From positions 10,679 through 74,678 of the forward strand of contig DASRXC010000132.1 of assembly GCA_035654355.1 (NCBI GenBank): a DNA stretch of 64,000 nucleotides, given 5' to 3'. Position numbers and translations under genes: made by a program. Under the pieces are notes generated by a model, which worked only from the letters and a program-made list of their open reading frames with translations, was not told the DNA's origin and searched no databases. This DNA comes from JAFAHD01 sp035654355. GTDB taxonomy: Bacteria; Vulcanimicrobiota; Vulcanimicrobiia; Eremiobacterales; Eremiobacteraceae. This document shows, in pieces, positions 16,958 through 25,919 of this stretch; the first letter of the stretch is position 1; each line of letters begins with the position of its first letter.

Positions 16958-17836
16958 CTACGCCGCGCGCAAGCCGCGTTTGCCGAGCAGCCCGGTCGGA
17001 CGCACGATCAGCACGCCGAACAAGATCGCGAACACGATCGCGTCACGGAAGTTCGAGCTCAAGTAGCCAACCGACAGATCCTCGGAGAGCCCGATGAGCA
17101 AACCCCCTAACAGCGAGCCGGGTATCGAACCCATGCCGCCGAGGATGATGACCGCAAGCCCCTTGAGCTCAACCGTCGAGCCCATGATCGAGCTGACGGC
17201 GTTGAAGTTGAGCGCGAACAAAATCCCGGCGACCGCACCTAGCGCTGACGCGATGAAAAACGTTTGCGCGTACACCGCTTCGAGATTGATGCCGGCCAGT
17301 TGCGCGGCGCGCGGGTTTTCTGCGACCGCGCGAACGGCGGCGCCGAAGCGCGTATAGCGCAGCAGTGCTTGCAGCGCCACCATAAGCGCTAAGCTGCCGA
17401 CGAAGATCGCGAGCTGCATGAGCGTGAACGTCGCCGGGCCGATCGTGATCGCCGGCGTGCGCACGACGTCGAACGGAAAATGGCGCACGTCGGGGCCGAA
17501 GATGCCGTTGGCCGCGCCGACGTAGATCATGCCGACGGCGATGCTCGAGATGAGCGGCGCGAGCGGACCGGCCTGGCGCCTGCGCAGCGGCCAAAATGCG
17601 ACGCGATCCAACAGGACGCCGAGCAGTCCGCCGGCGATCGCGCCGCCCGCGATCGCCACGAGCAGCGGTGCGCCCTTGAGCACGAGCACCAGCGCGGTGA
17701 ACGCGCCCAGCATGAAGATCGAGGCGTGCGCGAGATTGAGGATGTCGAGCACGCCGAATATCAGGGTGTAGCCGAGCGCGAACAGCGCGTAGACGCTGCC
17801 GATGAACAACCCGTTGACGAGTTGTTGTATCAGCAC
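16958..17836 (-). CDS. livH: branched-chain-type ABC transporter permease LivH
   Basis: This 292-residue permease has about eight hydrophobic helices. Family marks are the N-terminal GSVYALFALGYTLIFGV, the coupling loop FGAAVRAVAENPRAAQLAGI (about 187-206), and the C-terminal VELKGLAVIILGGMGSIPG segment. It forms the membrane channel with LivM. It lies 8 bases downstream of the binding-protein gene and 3 bases upstream of livM, consistent with one operon. Confidence 0.92.
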   Translation of the reverse strand: MLIQQLVNGLFIGSVYALFALGYTLIFGVLDILNLAHASIFMLGAFTALVLVLKGAPLLVAIAGGAIAGGLLGVLLDRVAFWPLRRRQAGPLAPLISSIAVGMIYVGAANGIFGPDVRHFPFDVVRTPAITIGPATFTLMQLAIFVGSLALMVALQALLRYTRFGAAVRAVAENPRAAQLAGINLEAVYAQTFFIASALGAVAGILFALNFNAVSSIMGSTVELKGLAVIILGGMGSIPGSLLGGLLIGLSEDLSVGYLSSNFRDAIVFAILFGVLIVRPTGLLGKRGLRAA

Positions 17837-17844
17837 GCGTTGGT

Positions 17845-18966
17845 CTAGAACGTCACGAACTTGCCGTTATGAACCGTCAGCACGACGCCATCACCGGCCG
17901 CGTCGCGATCCGACGTGAACGAGAAGGCGCCGAGCACGGTGTTCACCGGCTTCATCGTCTTCAACGCCGTGCAGACGTCGCTCGGCGAGAACGACTTGGC
18001 CGCGGACAGCGCGTTCTCCATGATCTGCGCCGCGGCGAACGCTTGCGCTGCGAATTGATCGGGATCTTTGAGGAAGCGCACGCGATACGCCTGAACGAAG
18101 TCGATGTTCCCCGGCGTGCCTGCGCCGATCGCCCACGCGGCGCCGACGACAACGCCTTCGGCCGCGCCGCCCGACAGGCTGTACACCTGTGGCGAGTTCA
18201 AGCCGTTGCCGCCGACGATGTGCGCTTTGATTCCCAGCGTGTGCGCGTCGGCCACTATGTGGCCGGCTTCGACCGCGAGCGCCCCGACGAACAGCAGATC
18301 GGGATTGGCGGCCTTGATGTTGGTCAACTGCGCTTGGAAGTCGACGTCGCCCTTTGAGAACGTCTGCGTCGACACGATCTTGATGTGCTGCGCATCGAGC
18401 GCCGCCTTGGCCACGTCGTAGTCGGTCTTCGTGAACGCGTCGTCGTTGCCGTAGATGATCGCGGCCGTCTTCACCTTGTCACGCGCGATCACGGCCTTGA
18501 GCGCGTGCGGCACGACTGCCGCTTCGGTCAGCGAGTTGCGGAAGACGCACGGGCCCATTGCCGTGACTCCGTTTGCGGTATTCGAGATGCCGAGCACCGG
18601 CATGCCGGCGGCGACGGCAATCGGATCTGTCGCGAACGCTTCGCTTGAGAGCGTCGGCCCGACGATCGTCACGACCTTACCACCGGTCGTGAAGGTCTGG
18701 AACAGGTTGACCGCTTGGCCCTTCTGCGAGGCCGCATCTTGGATGTCGAAGGTCAGGCGCACGCGCCCATTTTTATTGACGTAATCCTGGCCGAGCTGCA
18801 GGCCGTTCTTCTGACCGTCGCCGTACAAGCCAGCCGAGCCGCTGGTGTCAAGCACCGCTCCAACGGTCGCATCGCCGCCGGCTGCACGTGCGGGCAGCGG
18901 AATGGAGCCGCCGACCAACAGCGCGGCGGAAGAAATAAGGAAGAACGCACGAATAGAGCGGTGCAT
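17845..18966 (-). CDS. livK: periplasmic substrate-binding protein of the Liv-type transporter
   Basis: This binding protein of about 373 residues has a cleavable signal peptide (MHRSIRAFFLISSAALLVGG, ending near PARAAG). The type-I periplasmic binding fold begins with ATVGAVLDTSGSAGLYGDGQ. A VGPTLSSEAFATDP and NTANGVTAMGP pattern is typical of the LivK/amide-binding family. Ligand specificity cannot be read from sequence. I used ATG 18966; an ATG nine codons upstream is possible. It is the first gene of the operon, divergent from the acyl-CoA ligase gene with about 95 bp between start codons. Confidence 0.88.
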   Translation of the reverse strand: MHRSIRAFFLISSAALLVGGSIPLPARAAGGDATVGAVLDTSGSAGLYGDGQKNGLQLGQDYVNKNGRVRLTFDIQDAASQKGQAVNLFQTFTTGGKVVTIVGPTLSSEAFATDPIAVAAGMPVLGISNTANGVTAMGPCVFRNSLTEAAVVPHALKAVIARDKVKTAAIIYGNDDAFTKTDYDVAKAALDAQHIKIVSTQTFSKGDVDFQAQLTNIKAANPDLLFVGALAVEAGHIVADAHTLGIKAHIVGGNGLNSPQVYSLSGGAAEGVVVGAAWAIGAGTPGNIDFVQAYRVRFLKDPDQFAAQAFAAAQIMENALSAAKSFSPSDVCTALKTMKPVNTVLGAFSFTSDRDAAGDGVVLTVHNGKFVTF

Positions 18967-19061
18967 CTGCTTCACGCCTTTCTTGCGGACCAAATGAATG
19001 GCGGATAGCTACGCGCCGGCGCATGGGGCGACCTCCAGAATCGCCGGTGGGGAGGCAACCG

Positions 19062-20663
19062 ATGGCAGCCGTCGCTCAGGTGCCCGACGCGTTCAACGCG
19101 GCGCAGCATTTCGTCGACCGTAACGTCGAGCAAGGGCGCGCCGGCAAGGTCGCTGTCGAATGCGGCGACCAGCGGCTGACGTACGGCGATGTCCTTGCCA
19201 GCGTCAACCGCTGCGCGAACGCGCTCGTCTCGCTCGGGATCACGCCTGAGCAGCGCGTCACGCTCCTGCTGCCGGACTGTCCGGACTTCATCCATTGCTT
19301 CTTCGGCGCAATGAAGACCGGCGCGATCGCCGTGCCATCGAACACGCTGCTCAAGCCGCACGATTACCGCTATATGCTCGAGGACAGCCGCGCCCGCGTG
19401 CTCGTCGTATCGACCTCTTTGTGGCAATCGGTCGCGCCGATCGTGCGCGACTTGCGCTACCTCAGCGTCGTCGCAGTCGTGGACGACGCAGGTACGGGCA
19501 TGCCGGAGGACGCGCCGGTCGCATTGGTCGATTTCCATCAAGCGCTTGCCGCAGCTTCGCCGGAGTTCAGCCCGTTTGACACCAGCAAAGATGATGCGGC
19601 GTTTTGGTTGTACAGCTCGGGAACGACGGGCTTTCCAAAAGGCACGATCCACCTCCACCACGACATGGTCTTCTGCTGCGACACGTTCGGCAAGCACGTG
19701 CTCGGCATCCGTGAGAGCGATCGCACGTTTTCGGTGGCCAAACTCTTTTTCGCCTATGGCCTTGGGAACGCGCTCTACTTCCCGTTCGGCGTTGGTGCGA
19801 CGACGATATTGTATCCGGGGCGGCCGCTACCCGATGTCGTGCTCGAGATCGCCTCAAAATCCAAGCCGACGATTTTCTACGCCGTTCCGACCGCGTATGC
19901 CGCGATGCTCGACGTCGCCGATGGTCCCGCTCGCTTCGACTTGTCGTCCGTCCGTTTCGGGGTGTCCGCGGGTGAAGCGTTGCCGGCCGATATCTACCGC
20001 CGCTGGAAAGCGGCGTTCGGTTTTGACATCATCGACGGGATCGGATCGACTGAAGCCGCGCATATGTTCATCTCCAACCGGCCAAGCGCGATCAAGCCGG
20101 GCTCTTCCGGCCAGATCGTGGAGGGCTACGATGCGCGAATCGTGGACGCGGACGGCGCGCCGGTACCAATCGGCGCGACCGGGCGGCTGCAGATCTCTGG
20201 CGACAGCGTTGCGGCCGGATATTGGAACCGCCACGAGAAAACCAAGTCGACGTTTCTAGGCGAGTGGCTAGACACTGGCGACACGTACCGCCTCGATGAG
20301 GACGGCTACTATTGGTACGCAGGCCGCAGCGACGACATGCTCAAGGTCGGTGGGCAGTGGGTGTCGCCGGTCGAAGTCGAGAGTACGCTAATCGAACATC
20401 CAGCAGTGCTCGAGGCGGGCGTCGTCGGCGTACCCGACGAGCACGATCTCATCAAGCCGGTCGCGTACGTGGTGCTGCGACGCGGGCAAATTTCGTCAGA
20501 TGCACTGGCCAACGAGCTGCAAGGCTTTGTCAAAGAGCGTCTCGCCCAGTACAAGTATCCGCGCGAACTGCATTTTCTCGACGAGTTGCCGAAGACCGCC
20601 ACGGGTAAGATCCAGCGCTTCAAACTGCGCGAGCTCTCTAAGAAGAACACGCAATCGGCGTAA
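19062..20663 (+). CDS. benzoate-CoA ligase family protein
   Basis: This 533-residue ANL-superfamily enzyme adenylates a carboxylic acid and then forms its CoA thioester. The AMP-binding motif YSSGTTGFPKGTIH (about 194-207), the GIGSTEAAHMF core, the DTGDTYRLDEDGYYWYAGR hinge and the catalytic Lys in PKTATGKIQR are all present. The N-terminal AAQHFVDRNVEQGRAGKVAV opening and VKLF-like FSVAKLFFAYGLGN segment are characteristic of benzoate/4-hydroxybenzoate-CoA ligases. ATG 19062 follows a GGGGAGG ribosome site, so the upstream in-frame ATG at 19023 is rejected. It is divergent from the liv-type importer. No ring-reduction genes are visible here. Confidence 0.87.
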   Translation: MAAVAQVPDAFNAAQHFVDRNVEQGRAGKVAVECGDQRLTYGDVLASVNRCANALVSLGITPEQRVTLLLPDCPDFIHCFFGAMKTGAIAVPSNTLLKPHDYRYMLEDSRARVLVVSTSLWQSVAPIVRDLRYLSVVAVVDDAGTGMPEDAPVALVDFHQALAAASPEFSPFDTSKDDAAFWLYSSGTTGFPKGTIHLHHDMVFCCDTFGKHVLGIRESDRTFSVAKLFFAYGLGNALYFPFGVGATTILYPGRPLPDVVLEIASKSKPTIFYAVPTAYAAMLDVADGPARFDLSSVRFGVSAGEALPADIYRRWKAAFGFDIIDGIGSTEAAHMFISNRPSAIKPGSSGQIVEGYDARIVDADGAPVPIGATGRLQISGDSVAAGYWNRHEKTKSTFLGEWLDTGDTYRLDEDGYYWYAGRSDDMLKVGGQWVSPVEVESTLIEHPAVLEAGVVGVPDEHDLIKPVAYVVLRRGQISSDALANELQGFVKERLAQYKYPRELHFLDELPKTATGKIQRFKLRELSKKNTQSA

Positions 20664-20686
20664 GGTAGTAGAGGCGTAAGCTCGCG

Positions 20687-21970
20687 TTATCCCGCGAGCG
20701 CTTCACCTATCGCAAGGACCGTGCGCGCGATATCTTCTTCTGTGTGCGCCGCGGTCAAGAACATGACTTCCATGTTTGATGGCGGCAGCATGATGCCGCG
20801 CTCTAACATCCTCCAATAATATCGCGCGTATGCGTCCCCGTCCGCCTGGGAGGCTTCGGCGCAATTGCGCGGTGGCGCGCCGGATCTGAAGGCGAAATCG
20901 ACGATTGAGCCGAGCTGCACGACAGGGTAGTCGAGGCCGGCCGCCTCGATCGCCCTCCGCGCACCCTCAGCCAATCGGCGTCCGAGTGAGTCGAGCCGGT
21001 CGTAAAATCCACTATCGCGATGAAGTTCGTCGAGAAACGCGTGCGCGGCTGCGACGCAGACGGGGTTGCCCGAGAACGTGCCGCCCTGAAAAACGCCTCC
21101 AGCCGGTGCAAGAACTTCCATGATATCCGCACGCCCGCCAAATGCTGCGATCGGCAACCCGCCGCCAAGGGTCTTGCCGACGCACGTGATATCCGCGTCC
21201 ACGCCACACCGAGCTTGAGCACCTCCGGTCCCGAAACGAAACCCCGTGATCACTTCATCAAAGATCAGCAGCGTGCCGGTACGATCGCATGCAGCGCGCA
21301 CCGCCTGCAGATAGCCCGGCTCGGGTAGGACGAGGCCCATATTCGCCGCGACCGGCTCGATGATCACTGCGGCTGCGGATCGGTCGCTCAGCGCCCGTTC
21401 AAGCGCACGTGCATCGTTGTACTCCACGATCGTGACACCGGCGACAGCACCGTGCGGCACACCGCACTGTATCGTTGGCACAGACGCGGATGATGCGCCC
21501 GCCGAGAAGATCATCTCGTCGGAGTGTCCATGATAGCAGCCACGCAATCGCACGATCCGCTCTCGGCCGGTGAACGCGCGCGCGACGCGCACGGCGCTCA
21601 TGCACGCTTCGGTGCCCGTGTTGACAAAGCGCAGGCGCTCGATGCTCGGCATCAATGCGCAGATGCGCTCCGCAAGCCGAACTTCTTCGGGATGAGTGGC
21701 GCCGAAAACAGTGCCGGCGCGCAAGGCCGACTCTACCGCGGCCGTCACAGACTGATCGGCGTGGCCGAGCAGCACGGGTCCGTACGCGCAGACATAGTCG
21801 ATGTATTCGTCGCCGTCGACGTCGGTGACGCGTGCGCCGCGTGCGCGCGAGATGACGGGAGGCGGCGCGCCCATCGGCGCGCCCGCGCGGACGGGCGAAT
21901 CGACGCCGCCCGCGAGAAAGCGTTGCGCTCGCGCGAACAGCTCGGCGCTGCGGGTTGAAGCGGCGCGCAC
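20687..21970 (-). CDS. hemL: glutamate-1-semialdehyde 2,1-aminomutase
   Basis: PLP-dependent enzyme of the C5 heme pathway that converts glutamate-1-semialdehyde to 5-aminolevulinate. At 427 residues it has standard length. The PLP region shows IFDEVITGFRFG, and the Schiff-base Lys lies in GKTLGGGLPIAAFGG. The later FQGGTFSGNP and PPSNMEVMFL segments are typical of HemL. The GTG at 21970 is used as start. It is 10 bp downstream of the site-2 protease gene. No other heme genes are present in the window. Confidence 0.95.
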   Translation of the reverse strand: MRAASTRSAELFARAQRFLAGGVDSPVRAGAPMGAPPPVISRARGARVTDVDGDEYIDYVCAYGPVLLGHADQSVTAAVESALRAGTVFGATHPEEVRLAERICALMPSIERLRFVNTGTEACMSAVRVARAFTGRERIVRLRGCYHGHSDEMIFSAGASSASVPTIQCGVPHGAVAGVTIVEYNDARALERALSDRSAAAVIIEPVAANMGLVLPEPGYLQAVRAACDRTGTLLIFDEVITGFRFGTGGAQARCGVDADITCVGKTLGGGLPIAAFGGRADIMEVLAPAGGVFQGGTFSGNPVCVAAAHAFLDELHRDSGFYDRLDSLGRRLAEGARRAIEAAGLDYPVVQLGSIVDFAFRSGAPPRNCAEASQADGDAYARYYWRMLERGIMLPPSNMEVMFLTAAHTEEDIARTVLAIGEALAG

Positions 21971-21980
21971 GGCAGTGGGT

Positions 21981-23189
21981 CTAGAGCGGCTTGTCGGCGG
22001 GCGTCGCGGCCGGCTCGCGCTCGCGCCCGCCCGGCATCAGCCGCTTGAGCTGGGCCAACGAGATCGCTTGTGAGTTGCCGAGCGTTTCGATCATCTCGAC
22101 ATAGCGCGTCATGTCTTCTTGGCGCACGAGGCCGATGTACTCGCCGAGCTCGTCGACGACGATGACGCAGCGCAGCGGACTGACAGGCACGGCTGCGGTG
22201 AGCACGACCGCATCGCATTCCGCGTCGAACGTGGGCAGGCCGCCGGTGCGCGACATGATCGTCGAGATCGGTGTGGTGTCGGCATCGTTTTGCGGCACGC
22301 GCGCGACGTCGACGTCAGATACGAGACCGGCGAGGCGCTCACCGAACAGCACCGCGATCACGCGCGAAGACGCGCCACCGCGCAAGATCGCAGCCGCCGA
22401 CGCGACTGAATCCGAGGTCTGCAACACCGGCACGTCACGGGCACAGAGATCTTTGACGGTCAGTCCCTCGAGTGCGGTGCGCATGATGATCGTTCGATAC
22501 GCGCTTTCTGCAAGACCGGCAAGCAGCCAGCCGATCAGCACGACCCACATGCCGGCGATGACGTTGACGTCACCGCGCAAGAGCAGCCACACGCCGGCGC
22601 CGGCAATCAGATATGCGAACGCTTTGCCCGCCGTCGCTGCGCGGCGCGTCGCAGAGACGACGTTGCCGGTCAGCTTCCAAAGCACTCCGCGCAGTACCAT
22701 GCCGCCGTCCATCGGATAGCCGGGAATCGCGTTGATCGCGAACAGCAAGGCGTTGGCCGAGGCGAGATTCAGCAGCAAGAGCGCCGCCTGCGAGTTCGCC
22801 GTCCAAATAGCGGCGCCGATCGCGAAGAACACCCCCGCGAGCAGTGCGCTGGCAGCCGGACCGGCCAGGCCGATCGCGATATCGTCGTCGGGCTCGCTGC
22901 GCACGCCGCCCACGTGCGCCAGGCCGCCGAACAGGTATAAGGTGACGCTTGAGACGATGAGCCCGCGGCTGCGGGCGACAAAGGCGTGTCCCATCTCGTG
23001 GGCAAGAATGGACAGCACGAGCAACCCCGAGACGATGATGGCGACCGCCAGCCGCTCTGGGATACCGGCCGCCGGCGTAACCGCTGGGAGATACCCGTAG
23101 GCCAGGACGCTGGTGAGCGCGCCAAAGACGATCAGGGTCGAATAGTGGGCGCGGATTTCGATGCCGGCCAGGCGGCCCAAGGTCATCAT
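21981..23189 (-). CDS. site-2 protease family zinc metalloprotease with CBS pair
   Basis: This 402-residue polytopic membrane protein belongs to the M50 family. The zinc motif HEMGH is at residues 64-68, and the third ligand Asp lies in NAIPGYPMDGG (about 153-163). About six hydrophobic segments fill the first 225 residues. A cytoplasmic CBS-domain pair follows (about 240-375), with LQTSDSVASAAAIL and GLVSDVDVARVP. The combination is that of SpoIVFB/Rv2625c-type proteases, where CBS domains sense nucleotides. The substrate is unknown. It is located upstream of hemL on the same strand. Confidence 0.9.
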   Translation of the reverse strand: MMTLGRLAGIEIRAHYSTLIVFGALTSVLAYGYLPAVTPAAGIPERLAVAIIVSGLLVLSILAHEMGHAFVARSRGLIVSSVTLYLFGGLAHVGGVRSEPDDDIAIGLAGPAASALLAGVFFAIGAAIWTANSQAALLLLNLASANALLFAINAIPGYPMDGGMVLRGVLWKLTGNVVSATRRAATAGKAFAYLIAGAGVWLLLRGDVNVIAGMWVVLIGWLLAGLAESAYRTIIMRTALEGLTVKDLCARDVPVLQTSDSVASAAAILRGGASSRVIAVLFGERLAGLVSDVDVARVPQNDADTTPISTIMSRTGGLPTFDAECDAVVLTAAVPVSPLRCVIVVDELGEYIGLVRQEDMTRYVEMIETLGNSQAISLAQLKRLMPGGREREPAATPADKPL

Positions 23190-23310
23190 ATGCGGTCGAC
23201 CGGCTTCGGCAGCCCTGTAACGAAACCCGTGGTGGTCCGGTCAGACTGAACAGGAGGGAGTTGCTCACGCTTCCTCCATTTTGTTTTCGCGGGACAACGT
23301 AGACGGCTGG

Positions 23311-24258
23311 ATGAAGCCGGACGTTGTGTCTGTTGGTGTTCGAGGCGCGGCTGGAACAAGGCCCTACGTCATCGTTGCAAACCGCTTTGCAGGGCGTGGT
23401 CGCGCGCGCGGTTTGCTCGGTCGAGTGGCATCGGCGCTTGGCGGTCCGCCTGGCGCAGTCATCGAGTCGGATCTGTCGCCGGCGTTCGCGACGCACCTCA
23501 ACGATGCGATCGGATCGGTCGGCGGCTCGCCGCTGATCGTCTGCGTCGGCGGCGACGGCACTGCATCGCTCACGTTCGACGCATTGGCGACGCCGGACGC
23601 CGCGATTCTTGCATTCGTCCCTTGCGGTTCGGCGAACGATCTTGCGTGGACGCTCGGCATCCAAAATATTTCTGACGCGTTGAGCGTGTTGCGCGGCGGC
23701 GTCGAGCGTCCGATCGATTACGGCTTGGTCGAGCGCAGGCGCTTCCTCAATTGCGTCGGCATGGGGCTCGATGCGGAAGTCGCCGCGATCGCCGCGCGCA
23801 TCCGCCGGCGTGGCTGGGCGAAAGGCTTTTCCTATTACCTCGCCGCGCTGCGCGGTCTACTGATGGTCAAACCGCTGGCTGCGACCATCCGCACGCTCGA
23901 GTACGAAGTCGAACTTCCCGATCTTGTGATGCTCACCGTCGGCAATGGCGGTTGGTACGGCGGCGGATTTCGCGGCGCGCCGCGTGCGGAGCTCGACGAC
24001 GGCGTGTTCGATTGCTACGCGTTTCGCGACGTTCCCGGACTGCCTGCTCGCCTGGCGCTCATGCGCCGCATCCGAGCGGGCGAGCATCCAGGTGAACCAC
24101 ACGTGATCGAGATGCGCACGCAGTCGATCGACGTCTCGTTCTCGCGCCCGGTCGCCATGCACGTCGATGGCGAGCTGATGCCAGTCCAACGCGCACATAT
24201 CGAAATCGTGAAGCGCGGAACGCGGGTGCTGGTGCCCCCGAGGGCTCCAGCCGGCTAG
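23311..24258 (+). CDS. diacylglycerol/lipid kinase family protein
   Basis: This protein of about 315 residues belongs to the DAGK catalytic family (YegS/DgkB/sphingosine-kinase fold). The N-terminal NRFAGRGRARG loop, nucleotide motif CVGGDGTASL, and PCGSANDLAWTLG are all visible. A later AMHVDGELM motif is the conserved C-terminal signature. It probably phosphorylates diacylglycerol or a related lipid at the membrane face. The start is uncertain: I prefer ATG 23311, but TTG 23281 is in frame, and a strong AGGAGGG at 23252-23258 is too far from either. It ends overlapping the convergent binding-protein gene. Confidence 0.86.
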   Translation: MKPDVVSVGVRGAAGTRPYVIVANRFAGRGRARGLLGRVASALGGPPGAVIESDLSPAFATHLNDAIGSVGGSPLIVCVGGDGTASLTFDALATPDAAILAFVPCGSANDLAWTLGIQNISDALSVLRGGVERPIDYGLVERRRFLNCVGMGLDAEVAAIAARIRRRGWAKGFSYYLAALRGLLMVKPLAATIRTLEYEVELPDLVMLTVGNGGWYGGGFRGAPRAELDDGVFDCYAFRDVPGLPARLALMRRIRAGEHPGEPHVIEMRTQSIDVSFSRPVAMHVDGELMPVQRAHIEIVKRGTRVLVPPRAPAG

Positions 24259-25919
24259 TCCATCACCCATTCCCACGAGTTCCAGAACGACGACGTCGCC
24301 GGCGACGGTAAATAATTGTGGAACCGATCGGTGATGACGTCGAGACGCCGGTCGTGGAACACGAAGATCGTCGGCACCTGCTCGACGAGCTCATGCTCGA
24401 TGATGGAATACTGCGCGGTGCGCTGTCCTTGGTCGAACGTGGCGAGCGCCGCTTTCTCGGCATCGTCAAGCTTCTTGTCGCACCAGAACATGTTGTTCTG
24501 ACCGGCGGGCGGGAACTGATCGCAGGCGTACAGCGACGAGTTGTCTGGGTCCACGCCCGAAACCCAACCGAAGTAGCCCAACTGGTACTTGCCGGAGTTG
24601 AGGATGCCGCCGGCTTGCTGCGATCCGAAGTAGAGCGGCGCGGGGTAGACCTTTTGGTTGAGGATGATGCCGATATCGCGCAGCCGGGCTGCCGCGACAG
24701 AACCGATTTTCGAGCCCAAGACGTTGCCGCTGATATAGGAGAACTGCAACTCGAGCTTCTCGCCGTTCTTCTCGCGCACGCCATCAGGGCCGACTTTCCA
24801 GCCTGCCTCGTCGAGGAGCGCGCGCGCCGCAGCGGGATTGTTGTCGTACACTGGGAGATCGTGCGGAAACGCCCAGCTGTACGGCGCTATATCGCTGTTC
24901 GCGGCTTGATAGACGTCGTAAGTGAGATCGTGTGCCATCGCTTTGCGGTCGAGCGCATACTCAATCGCCTTGCGCACGCGCAGATCCGCTAAGATCGGGT
25001 CCTTGAAGTTGAAATCGATGTGCCCGAAGACGTTTTGATCGGAGATGATGGCTTTGTAGCCGGGTATTTTCACGAGCTGCTCGTACTCGTTCGGGTCCGC
25101 GCGGAACCACGCGTCGATCTCGTGCGTTTGGAGCAAGACTCTGATCGTCGTCGTGCTGGCGACGAAGCGGAAGACGATCTGCGAGAGTTTGGGCGGTCCG
25201 CGCCAGTAGCCGGGATTCGCGATCAGCGTGATGTGATCGCCGTGCTGCCACTCGGTGATTTTGAACGGTCCTGAGCCGACCGGCAGCGAGTTGAACGGGA
25301 CTTGATTGATGTTCGGATACTGCGCGAGTATGTGCGCGGGCAGAATCGGTTCCTGTCCCTGTTGCCCCATGAAGTACGCGATGATGGGCGAGAAGACGCG
25401 TTTCATGTGGACGACCACCGTGTAGTCGTCGGGAGCGTCAACCGACGCGATCTGATCGTAACCGGTGCGCACCTGCACGTTGTTCGCCGGATTCATGATC
25501 GCGTGGAACGTGAAGACGACGTCCTTTGCGGTGAGCGGCTGGCCATCTTGCCATTTGATGCCGTGGCGCATGTGATAGGTGATCGTCAGTCCATCTTTGC
25601 TGACACCGCCATTGGCCAGCGTCGGAACTTCAAGCGCAGCCTCGGGGACGAAATTCTGTTTGTCGTCGACGTTGAAGAAAAACGTGAACGCGAGGTATTC
25701 GAGATCCGCGGTCACGATCTGCGTGCTGAGCAGTGGGTTGAGCGAATCCGGCTCTGAGATGTCTGCGTAGCGCAGAACGCCAGGGACGCCGCCACCGCCG
25801 CCGGGCGTCGTCGTGCTTTGCGAGACCTTCGTGCAGCCGGCGATCGTTGTTGCAGCGATCGCGACCGCCAGCGCGACTCGGATCCGGTCGCTCCAACGCG
25901 ATGGCGTCGTTCGTTTCAT
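24255..25919 (-). CDS. oligopeptide/nickel-type ABC substrate-binding lipoprotein (SBP_bac_5), copy 1
   Basis: This 554-residue lipoprotein has a signal peptide ending at the lipobox TIAGC (Cys near residue 29). A short Thr/Gly spacer and a cluster-C extracytoplasmic binding protein follow (LRYADISEPDSLNPLLSTQ opening; later HGIKWQDGQPLTAKDVVF). It binds peptides or similar solutes outside the inner membrane. The ATG at 25919 overlaps the previous copy's stop by 4 bp, so it is translationally coupled. It is last of three consecutive paralogues. No DppB/C/D/F permease or ATPase genes accompany them. The C-terminal motif FWNSWEWVMD is shared in form with the other copies. Confidence 0.9.
   Translation of the reverse strand: MKRTTPSRWSDRIRVALAVAIAATTIAGCTKVSQSTTTPGGGGGVPGVLRYADISEPDSLNPLLSTQIVTADLEYLAFTFFFNVDDKQNFVPEAALEVPTLANGGVSKDGLTITYHMRHGIKWQDGQPLTAKDVVFTFHAIMNPANNVQVRTGYDQIASVDAPDDYTVVVHMKRVFSPIIAYFMGQQGQEPILPAHILAQYPNINQVPFNSLPVGSGPFKITEWQHGDHITLIANPGYWRGPPKLSQIVFRFVASTTTIRVLLQTHEIDAWFRADPNEYEQLVKIPGYKAIISDQNVFGHIDFNFKDPILADLRVRKAIEYALDRKAMAHDLTYDVYQAANSDIAPYSWAFPHDLPVYDNNPAAARALLDEAGWKVGPDGVREKNGEKLELQFSYISGNVLGSKIGSVAAARLRDIGIILNQKVYPAPLYFGSQQAGGILNSGKYQLGYFGWVSGVDPDNSSLYACDQFPPAGQNNMFWCDKKLDDAEKAALATFDQGQRTAQYSIIEHELVEQVPTIFVFHDRRLDVITDRFHNYLPSPATSSFWNSWEWVMD

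Noticed and set aside
20681..20698. Terminator CTCGCG/CGCGAG after the acyl-CoA ligase gene
   Set aside because: The stem is short, overlaps the hemL stop region and lacks a T tract.
22570..23664. Long minus-strand open frame of 364 codons overlapping the site-2 protease and lipid kinase genes
   Set aside because: It is Arg-rich and reads out of phase with well-supported genes on both sides, as expected of high-GC shadow frames.
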